Assembly: GCA_000469685.2 (NCBI GenBank)
Contig: LS997565.1
Coordinates: 34,934,645-34,998,644 of the forward strand
Length of the DNA: 64,000 nt
Reading direction: 5' to 3'
Source of the DNA: Haemonchus contortus
Taxonomy: Eukaryota; Nematoda; Chromadorea; Rhabditida; Trichostrongylidae
The position numbers and the translations under genes are program-made. Positions within the stretch are counted from its first letter, which is position 1; the number at the start of each line of letters is the position of its first letter. This document shows, piece by piece, positions 55,725-64,000 of this stretch. The notes beneath the pieces are model-generated. The model did no database searches, was not told the origin of the DNA, and saw only the letters and a list, made by a program, of their open reading frames with translations.

Positions 55725-56042
55725 TCACAGCAGTCGGAGAAGCAGCACGATTGAGTACAGCGAGACAATGGCAACTGGATGACCACTTCCCGAATAAACG
55801 AAGGAAGAGCTTTCGCTACCGGAGTAGGTAGCCATCGGAACGTCATTAGTCGAATAGGCAACGGTGGAGCTGTCCTTATTCCGGTAGCTCGCGGACGAGT
55901 TTTCTTCCACAACCATAGTAACAGGCGAATCTTCAACTTCGGATTGTTCAACGTTGAAACCTGCAGCTGACGGGGTAGACGATGGTGCAGAAGCAATCGT
56001 GATATCAACTTCACTGACAGCGGAGATCACTGGTTGATCGAA
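55725..56042 (-). CDS. DOMON gene last exon (Ser/Thr-rich tail and GPI signal)
   Basis: The acceptor is ATTCCATTTCAG on the - strand, phase 0. There are 105 codons then TGA (55725-55727). It carries Y-S repeats (VAYST, ATYSG, FVYSG) that are likely O-glycosylated, and a 17-residue hydrophobic end. Confidence 0.85.
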   Translation of the reverse strand, partial: FDQPVISAVSEVDITIASAPSSTPSAAGFNVEQSEVEDSPVTMVVEENSSASYRNKDSSTVAYSTNDVPMATYSGSESSSFVYSGSGHPVAIVSLYSIVLLLRLL

Positions 56043-59000
56043 CTGAAATGGAATAGATTAACTCGAAGTAATACAGTCTTACAGAATTCAGAAAATCAGT
56101 GACTACTTTGTTATTGCTTTTTAAACTCCTCAATGTTTTACTCAAAAACTTTAAATTCAACTGATTTCCTATGAGAGACATCTACTGATGAAATCTTATT
56201 TAACAGACTAACCTTTACTCCGCCAATAGTAGATGGATTTATTTTCGCTGATGAGACAATTGGGTAGAAGTGAGAGCCGCGATTGGTGTCGTGAGCATTT
56301 ACTTCTGAAAAAATTCAGCAACTTAAATCCCAATCTTCGTGTTTTCTATGGGATGAGAGGCTAAGCCTGATTAATTTTGAACATTTTTGAATCAGCAGCA
56401 GAGCTACCGCCCTTTTCGTAGCTTGCGGAAGCCCATACTGTATGTATGGAAAGGGCATGAACTGTATACCAAAATCTTGCTCATGCGTATCAGTAGCGGA
56501 GGTGGTGTATTGGCAACTGGCCCACTATCACGCATGCATGGTCACAGGCACGGATCCTGGTCCTTGTATACGCAAGTCCTTGTATAAGCCGCGCATTCTA
56601 CGCCACTACGACTCTGAATGGAAGTGGAATGCAGGGCACATCCTTCAGACGGGATTGATCAGCATCTAAAGGCTTTTGGCTTTCTGACTTTATGGTTAAT
56701 GAACTCTCTGAATTATACGAAACGTTCTTCCAATTCAATGAAGTTAATACCGCTCCAATCCTGCTTCTTTATAGATGGCAGATTAAACATAGTGGATTCA
56801 AAAACCAAATAAGGTATATCTCAGCGTTAATCAATCCCATCTCTGCGATGCTCCCAGCAAACGACTTCCAGTCAGGATCATAGTGGCGTTTTTGAATGTG
56901 TATGTTATCCATACAACGAACTGCGGTCGCTTGCTGACGTACAAATAGGTGCGTTGATCCTTCCAAACCGCTATGGTACCAATTAACCATACCGCATCGA
57001 GACTAGATCCGGAATTCGATCCCTGGACCGCGGTGTGATACTGTGAGCTACTGCCACTATACCACTGTTGTTACAGTTATTACTACATTCGAGTAATACT
57101 TTAGCAATTCACACTGCAGAATCTCAGGAAAGCACAGAACATTCTCAGAGGGTGTCGGAAGGTAATGTACAGGGGGAATCAAGTTTATAATGTAATGCCT
57201 CTGTTATTTGTTATTGAAGTTCCCTTCAAATTAAACTTACCATCAGGCTGTGCCGAGCCGGTAGCTCCCATGATATAAAACGGTTTATCGAGGCTCCAGA
57301 TAAGCCCATTACGTCGATCGATTTGAGGTACAATTTGTTGCGTAAAGTGGCAGACAAGCCGTCCATCGACGACTTGAGAAGAGACATTCGTTATCAACTG
57401 GTTATGCTCATCCTGAACGAGTAAAAAGATCGATCAACTTTTACGAGAACTACACAACTACACAATTCCGATTCTTGCTGTTTTGACTGTTTCACCAGGA
57501 AATGGGGTAGGCACAGTTGAAATGCGGAAATGTTCAGTATGGTCAAAAATGACCAGGCATCTTTTCTGATCCCTTTCATTTGAATTGCGGCATTACCTGC
57601 AAACCCTAAAATCGGAGGGTACGAGACAATCCTTTGTTCTGGAGCAGAAATAGGTCCCAGCCGTAAAACTGACTGAGTAGGAGCTAAAGGTGTTACCGCA
57701 TCTAGGGAGATGGCAAAATACATTAATGAAAAACACTTCGCAAGCAAAGGAAACTATGGTATCCATCAACGAACAGCTAAATTCGCTAAAAATCTGACCC
57801 CAATCTTTCCAACAGAATTTCTAAGTGATCAGGGGAAAACTGTGGGAAGGCCCTATACTCTGTCAGTTCCGAAGGTAATGAGCATGTGGGGAGAATTTTT
57901 CCAATCAGTTGATCGAAGTTATCAAGAGTAATATCGTAACGAACGTCATTAAGATAGATACGATCGTTGGCTTTTCCGTGATTGAACGAGACGAATATCT
58001 CAGGTTCCCAACCGGCAAATTGTCCCATATCGCTCAATACACATTCGGTAACGAAGTCATCACCCTGAAAGAAACATGATTAAGCGTTTTCACCCAAAAC
58101 ACTCACTTTTTGAGGGTCAGCGTTTCAAAAACTGCTCTAATATATTTAAGATTTTTCATATCCATACTTCATACAGCCAGGAACACTTCCAGAATACACC
58201 CTTATCTCACTCAAATGTTCAATCGTAAGCGTTTTCTCTAGAGTCGAATAGATATATTTGGACACAGTTCCCGATTACTGCACTCGGTTAATCTACTGCT
58301 TCTTCGAGAGTAATAATCAGTTCTGTGCCCAAGTCCCGTGCCGTGAATATTTGAGATTTTTTATAGATCGCTGAGTCTAATCACAATGCATGTCGGTTTA
58401 TCGCATCGTAACCGAAACTACTTTATTCTGGTAGTAATTGACCTTGAGAGATGAGGGGTGAGTGGTCGGTTAGTGCGGAATTTGTGTATGTGAGCGCAAA
58501 GTTGAACTCGATATGACTAGGCAAATGGATTGAACAAAGTGAGACCTTGAACATGTGGAATGAGGGTCGCAGACGAGTTCCGACTGAAATTTTTTCGGTT
58601 GTAAGCGATTCATCTAATACAATGTCAGCGGAGGATGGCACTCCTTTAGGTCTGGGACAATAAAATCTGGATGACTGCTTTATGTTGCTGAAATGCTTTT
58701 TCTCATGACTTCAAGTATTGTGGTAGAAATTATTCACAGGGTTGTATTTTTACATCTAGCATTCAATTCAAAAGCACAAAACAATCATTAATGCAATAAT
58801 TAATGCAAAACTTTGAGGTAATATGTACGTGAACTGAATGCTATGGTGCTGATGAGCTATGGTACAAAAGCCATTAGAAAGGCAGTGCAAGAGGGATTTA
58901 GGTAGTACAAGTGATAAGCGTACGCTGCACGGTTAGCCCAAGTACGGGTTTGGGTCCCTTGCGAGGTCCATATTTTGTCTACAACTAGCCATCCTTTTAT

Positions 59001-59452
59001 GAAGTGATTTGACCGTTTGTAGGGAACCTTTCTCGTTGTAGCTCCAGTCCCATTTTCCGGCTATGATTCCTTTAAATTATTCCCATTTTGCTCTAAGAGT
59101 TCAAGATCTATATTCATGAAAAATGGTGGCCTGATAGTAAGACTACCATCTCTCTAAAAAGGTTCGTCGAGAGCTGTAACATCTCAACAAACGAATTTTA
59201 GAAGTTAGGAATTGAAGAGTAGTACAGTAATAAGAAAAAAGTGGAATATGCCAGCTCACCATGATCGCATCGTTTGAGAAAGCGATAGCGATATACTGTT
59301 GTTGTACGGCGGGTATGAGCGACGTGGCCACCATCTCCAATCGCAGTTGATTTGGTCCCACTACAAAAAAGATAAGGCCAATGGTACAATCGAGATTCGG
59401 ATCACATCCTGAAGGCTTGAATAGACACGCCTTCGTCGTTCCACAGCCATCT
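55725..59452 (-). CDS. Secreted DOMON-domain protein with GPI-type C-terminus (5' end missing)
   Basis: Five exons on the - strand join in phase: 59452-59260, 58064-57945, 57412-57241, 56304-56213 and 56042-55725, giving about 298 residues. The start, DGCGTTKACLFKPSGC then DPNLDC, is a cysteine-rich entry typical of nematode DOMON-only proteins. YIAIAFSNDAIM/GDDFVTEC and GWEPEIFVSFNHGKANDR then form the DOMON core beta-strands, and DGRLVCHFTQQI and GLIWSLDKPFYIMGATGSAQ the later strands. The last exon is Ser/Thr-rich and ends in a short polar spacer and a hydrophobic tail (PVAIVSLYSIVLLLRLL) with no cytoplasmic residues, as in GPI-anchored proteins. DOMON domains bind haem or sugars; the ligand here is unknown. 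The exon with the signal peptide was not located. Confidence 0.82.
56213..56304 (-). CDS. DOMON gene exon (end of the domain)
   Basis: The acceptor is AATTTTTTCAG and the donor is AAAG/GTTAGT. It encodes VNAHDTNRGSHFYPIVSSAK then INPSTIGGVK. Phases fit both neighbours. Confidence 0.85.
56490..56680 (+). repeat. tRNA-derived SINE copy
   Basis: The head reads GCGGAGGTGGTGTATTGGCA and GGCACGGATCCTGG occupies the B-box place. The middle of the body is missing, and the end (CGCCACTACGACTCTGAATG) is kept. It lies antisense to the DOMON gene in an intron. Confidence 0.75.
56815..57068 (-). repeat. tRNA-derived SINE copy
   Basis: Family blocks include GTTAATCAATCCCATCTCTG, TGGTACCAATTAACCA and TAGATCCGGAATTCGATCCC. 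On the - strand the head reads GTGGTATAGTGGCAGTAGC. With the 56490-56680 copy it forms a second inverted SINE pair. Confidence 0.75.
57241..57412 (-). CDS. DOMON gene exon (late strands)
   Basis: The acceptor is TTACTCGTTCAG and the donor is GATG/GTAAGT. It encodes DEHNQLITNVSSQVVDGRLV then CHFTQQIVPQIDRRNGLIW and SLDKPFYIMGATGSAQPD. Confidence 0.9.
57945..58064 (-). CDS. DOMON gene exon (core strands)
   Basis: The acceptor is GTTTCTTTCAG and the donor is GAC/GTTCGT, the same uncommon donor as LIM exons 1 and 10. It encodes GDDFVTECVLSDMGQFAGW then EPEIFVSFNHGKANDRIYL. Reading past the donor loses the domain pattern. Confidence 0.88.
58065..59259 (-). other. DOMON gene intron (1.2 kb)
   Basis: It contains the second copy of the 20280-20530 repeat family at 58790-58990. 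No gene was recognised. Confidence 0.5.
58790..58990 (+). repeat. Second dispersed repeat family with tRNA-like centre, copy 2
   Basis: It shares GAGCTATGG, AAAGCCATTAGAAAGGC and AAGTACGGGTTTGGGTCCC with 20280-20530. The T-arm-like stem is weakened here. Confidence 0.62.
59260..59452 (-). CDS. DOMON gene exon (cysteine-rich entry and first strands)
   Basis: The acceptor is GAATCATTTCAG and the donor is ATG/GTGAGC. There are 64 codons after one split base: DGCGTTKACLFKPSGC, DPNLDCTIGLIFFVVG, QLRLEMVATS and QQYIAIAFSNDAIM. It needs an upstream exon that supplies two bases and the signal peptide. Confidence 0.88.
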
Positions 59453-62400
59453 CTGAAATGATTCAAAGGTTAAGTGATGAGAAGAAAAAACTCCTTTTGC
59501 CTCGTCGAACTTCTTTAACAATAAAAAATAACTTTTGCGTGTTGTTCTGCCTTTGTTTGCTGCTGGATAGATTCGCGATCCAAAGATCAAAACGGAAGCT
59601 GAAGCCCAGCATTCTGTTCATAACTAGGCAATTCGGTAGCAATGAACATAGTAAAAGTGAACGCTTAATAGATCAATTTTGTTGGTTCCCAGGGTTTCTT
59701 CTGCACTCATGGAGGAAATCTCACGCGATAATCCACTAAAAGTCGTTCTCACTATTCATTTTACTATTATCCCTTCAGTTCGGTATTTGCCACATCCTTA
59801 AACTCAGATCTCCTAACTTTTTTGTTACTCGTTCCGTGAATCCTGTGCATCACGACTTCTTTTTCCCTGCTGCGTGATTGTTCAATTAACGGCTATGGCG
59901 ATCAGGCTATTCTCCTAAGGGGCGATGATTGGCACTGACTACCTACCAGCTTGAACGAAAGAGCCTTGAAAGATCACACCAAGGTGCAGAAACCGATTGA
60001 GACAATCGTTATTATCTCGAAGTCACCATCTCTATAGTGAACATGGTAGCAGGGATCATCAGGAGTACATTCGAATCCAGCTAAGATGTGGTATGTATTT
60101 CCGAAGTTTCAGTATGAAGAAGCTGGATTTGTAGGTAAGTAAAGCATCACAAGGTGAGTCTAGTTTTGCTGTGCTCAAGGGCAGCAGATGGAATTCCAGG
60201 CCTCAGCAGTGCATAAGGAAAACGTTGCTGGCTTATGAACGGGTTTGTGAAGGTAGCTAAGCTCGTCAGTCTCTCCCGAGCATTCCAGTTCGGAGATTCC
60301 AAAGTCTAGCTGGCCGCCAGTGCCAAAACGCGAAAAAAACTCGGTACTTCCGACCTGTTACATTTTTTCGCTTGTTACAAAAATGCATATCAAAAAAATG
60401 GCAGCAGTGATTTGTCCTTTCCATTAATTTGATGCCATTCTCTCTGTGGAGTGCAGGAAGTTGCCGTTGGGGCGAGAGTTTGTTGGCTGCCGTAGTAAGT
60501 CAGGATAAAAACGCAGAATAGTGTAGAACCGGTTCCAGATCGCACGTGTTTATCTATTGTGATCAACTACAGCTTATTGGCTCTAATACAGTACATTCGC
60601 TTAGCTAAGCGAAACCAGTTCGGCGTTTATGTGGCCACTTCAGTTTTCCTGTTAGGATTGCTGTGGTTGATTTCAGCTCATCCACTCAAGCTCATAAGGG
60701 TCGTACTCATGCAGGCTATTAGCTCGAGGAATCAGAAAACAGCGGTGGCTGTAACAAAAAGGGCCAGTGACATAGTACCCTATTAGGTTTTCAACTGAGC
60801 ACTCAACCAACCGGAGGGTGATGACTTGTTTTTCAAGATGATTTATGTATATTCATGAACAAGGAACCCAAGCATTTCATGGTCAATATTTCATTATATT
60901 TATATTTCATATATCAATTATTCCCCTTTTCTGTGAAAAAAAATAGTTATGTTTTCCTCAATTATACGCAGTTGTAATGCTTAATTGCCAATTTGATACA
61001 AATAGTCACACATGAATAAAATAAAATGGAATGGAAAAGTGTTCATAGTGTGAAAGCGAATCCCCCGATCACTTCCAAAAACAATTCTTCGTGGCCTTGG
61101 GTAGTCCGTTCATTTATTTTCTAAAAGGTTCCGAGTACGGAAAACCTTCAGGTGAGTGTCAACTATGTAATTGCACCTTTTTTTGAAAAGTGAGGTTGAT
61201 GTACGTTGATGGGTTCCAAGGTGAGCACCAAGGTGTTCATGCTGTGCTTTCCAAGGACAAGAACGAAAACAGTGAGCAAGGTCATAGAGATTATTCAAAT
61301 TTCAAAAAAAAAGGATGTTGTTGGTATTGTACTAATGATAACTGCCTATCACTGACAAAAATCAGGTCTTAGTGGGTTTATTGGCCTAGCAATGGTGAGG
61401 AGCAAAGAGTATTTCTGTAAAATAACCCACACTATTTCTGTACATCAAATCTACATGATGAAGCTAGCTGAGAAAAAACACAACTTTTCAAATGTGCTCT
61501 GAAACCGGTCCAAAGTCATATTATAATGGTAGTCCAATGTTATCGGATAGTAGTAATACCCATTTTGACACCCTTCCATTTCCATTAACACCAGTATTCA
61601 AAATTCTACATCAAATAATCCGCTGACCACTCTGTGCTTTGTAAACTTCTTTCTTCTCTCACCTTTCCTTTCCATCGTGCGCTAATAAAAATGTTTATAG
61701 CGTGATCTCATCGAATTGATGGCCGATACCCTCAGGATAGATAAAGAGATAAAGAAGAACTAAGTAGGAACATACTTCCGCCAGCATCAGTTATTAAATT
61801 TTGCAAATTTTTTATCTCCTCAAGGCTCCCACCTTGTAGAGTTAAGCAAAAAGTACAGTCAGTACTGAACTGTATCCCATAAAGTATGATGAAAATCGGG
61901 AAGATAGGAAAAAGTAAAGAAATGTAAATGTAAATGGTGGTACAAAATTCCGATCCGGAGGTTTTTTTTCTCAGAAACTGAGTCTACTAAGTGTACTTCT
62001 TTTCAGCGTTGTTACTGGGAGAAATTCGACTTCATTATATTCAATGTTGTGGATGAACGATTTTGTTACTCACCCTATCAGAGACCCATCGAAACTTATT
62101 GAGTTGAAGGCGGAAAAACTTGAAGCCAATTCTAGAAATTGGACAAAACTTTTGAAATGAAAGTTGCCGAGCTCATCTAATCGGTTTGGAAAATTCGATG
62201 GTGGTTTTCAGACATTTTCTCTTGAACAAAATACTTTTGCAAACCATTTGTTCAATCAAAAGCGACTTTTTCCTATAAGTACTCTTGACAATCTCAGTCC
62301 CTTTGGTTGATGGCCAATTTCAAACTCACTGGGAATAATTGTACTTTTTTTTGCATGCAACACATACCTACGCTAACGGATAGCGCTTAGGACATTCATC

Positions 62401-63924
62401 AATTTTGATGGAAATCATTTACGACGAGTAGTGAGAATAAGTTTCGATTCAGTTCGATGATTCGACTCGGTGGCAAGTTTGATATCAATTGTCACGTATC
62501 GTCATTGAACCGTACGGTTACCCATATGAATAAACAACGGGGCTGGAGTAAGCAGCGTTTTCTCCGATCTCGTAAAATTGCTTGCCCATTTAATTTGGCA
62601 CTTTATGAGCATTGCCAATGAAAAAGAGGATACCAGTTATAAGCACCATCAGCAAGAAATCATGGTATCACATCACACACCCAACCACGTAATCAACTTA
62701 GGCTGAACAGTTCCGTGTTGGGACTGAAGATGTGCGTTATACACCGATCCGAAACCTTCATTTCTACTTGCCGGGTTCATCCCATAACAGAGAGTTCTTT
62801 CGCTGCTGAGCAAAGGTGAGCATACCAATTATTCGGGGTAATAAACGCATTGATTTGTACAATATCCAGTTCTTTTACTCCCCTGTGTTCATGTCCCTTA
62901 ATGTCTTATAGAGCAGTTCGCTTTATACAACCCAAATGGTTCGAATGACCTGACTGTTGATCCCCAACGTTCTAAACAGGTCAGTGTGAGTCGGTCGTCT
63001 ATTGAAAAACATGTCGACGTGAAATGGATCAAAGAACGACGTTGTCTATACTGCGTTCTTGCTCTTCAGTTCATTGGCGATCCAAGGACGCTATTTGTTA
63101 CACACTTGCCTGTCACGTTGACGGAAACCAAGAAATATAAAACGCTTCTCTAGAAAACAAATTGCAAGCAAAAGACTCTGACGATTAGTAATATCTATAA
63201 AGAGGAGCTTGGTCTTTTTTACTCGTGGGAACGTTCAGCAGTAGCCTAAGAGAGTACCTGTCGGGTTTTTGGCTAGCTCAATGATTGTGGACGCTCCCAC
63301 CGGAAGAACCGCTCTTGCAGTTTTTGTGTGATGTGGAAAGCGATCAACAAAACCGAAACTCTAGCGCTTGTATGGAAAAATATATGTGATGGCACTCGAA
63401 AAATTCAGCCACCGCGGAAATAATGGGATATTTGATTTTTCTACTTGGACGAGACCATGTGGGCACAGGATTGTGCAGAAGACTTCAGCAGAAAATTCCC
63501 GGACACTGAAACTTGGAAAAACACAATAACAATTGTGGCTCATGAAAGGTGAGGTGAAAATGTTAACTGGTGTAGTTTCCTGATAATATAATCCAAAATC
63601 TGAGCAAAAGGTGTCCTGAATGGGATTCCCAGATTAATCAGGCTTATACTAACAATTAGTACATTTCCCAGAAGTAGTAGCAACACATGGTGAGAACACG
63701 TTGTGCCATTTTTACCATCTGAATGAAGGATTGGATTTAGGAGGTTGCCGTTGTGAGGCCTTTTAGGGATAGTAATGGGACAAGGACTGCATACTGGACA
63801 CAGCAAACTCTCTTTCTTTTTTTCAATTTTAAACGAGTTGTAAAAACTTGATATTGATTATTACTACTGGTACAATGGAAAATAGTTTGTGAAAACTGTT
63901 GGCATTGGCTGATATAGTCTACGG
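59453..63924. other. No gene resolved; 5' flank of the DOMON gene
   Basis: The missing first exon of the DOMON gene could lie here. Only unconvincing candidates were seen, for example a GTGAGT donor on the - strand at about 62073 preceded by FRLQLNKFRWVSDR in another phase. Remaining open frames are short and unrecognised. Confidence 0.4.
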
Positions 63925-64000
63925 TATGCGCCCCGCATTCGACTTTCGCTCAAAATCGTAATCGTAATTTCTGAATGCGTGTGCAGACGTGCAAGTGTTT
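63925..64000 (-). repeat. tRNA-derived SINE copy cut by the window end
   Basis: It shows the family 3' block on the + strand: ATGCGCCCCGCATTCGACTT, then TCTGAATGCGTGTG. This matches the start of the 13676 and 38693 copies. Confidence 0.65.

Noticed and set aside
62040..62160. - strand segment FRLQLNKFRWVSDR before a GTGAGT donor as the missing DOMON first exon
   Set aside because: It ends in the wrong phase for the 59452 exon in that frame, has no start methionine and no signal peptide.
63540..63806. - strand open frame with a hydrophobic run (VLLLLLGNVLIVSISL)
   Set aside because: The hydrophobic run lies in the middle, not at the start. It has no domain and no matching splice donor to the DOMON gene.
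1..64000. CRISPR arrays, bacterial operons or prophage
   Set aside because: The exon-intron structure, eukaryotic retroelements and LIM/DOMON domains exclude a bacterial origin. No regularly spaced repeat array was seen.

Overview
The window is animal genomic DNA, most probably from a strongylid (hookworm-like) nematode. It has about 43% GC by eye, many small exons with GT-AG junctions, short pyrimidine-rich acceptors of the TTTTCAG type, and introns from about 55 bases to 6 kb. Typical nematode repeats are present: RTE-type LINE pieces, mariner copies with TA duplications and many tRNA-derived SINE copies. The species assignment is inference. No bacterial-type genes, CRISPR arrays or functional tRNA genes were seen.

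Layout. 1-1698: 3' part of a decayed RTE-type LINE (+). 1821-2715: decayed mariner with terminal inverted repeats and TA duplications. 2718-7608: intergenic, one SINE. 7609-51343: one large + strand gene, modelled in 26 exons with every reading-frame phase matching (2784 coding bases, 927 residues). It encodes a protein with two LIM domains (residues about 196-247 and 842-894) separated by a long charged, helical region. That region carries a degenerate motif (hydrophobic-K-x-[RK]-[FW]-E-x-G-[ED]) about once per exon. The first LIM domain most resembles those of EPLIN/LIMA1 and Xin-type actin-associated proteins. A pyrimidine-rich GC-richer stretch just upstream of exon 10, with an in-frame ATG 9 bases after a splice acceptor, suggests a second promoter for a 598-residue form with only the C-terminal LIM domain. 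51344-55724: convergent intergenic region with a second mariner (52123-53003) and an antisense RTE endonuclease remnant (about 53800-54900). 55725-59452: - strand gene for a secreted DOMON-domain protein with a Ser/Thr-rich tail and a GPI-type C-terminus. Five exons are resolved, and the signal-peptide exon was not found. 59453-64000: no gene resolved.

The introns of the LIM gene hold most of the unusual structure: an inverted pair of roughly 390-base repeats, a perfect 32-bp hairpin, a direct duplication of about 300 bases, several SINEs (one inverted pair) and a minisatellite. The two genes are unrelated in function as far as the sequence shows. The LIM protein is expected at actin structures or muscle attachments, and the DOMON protein on the outer cell surface.
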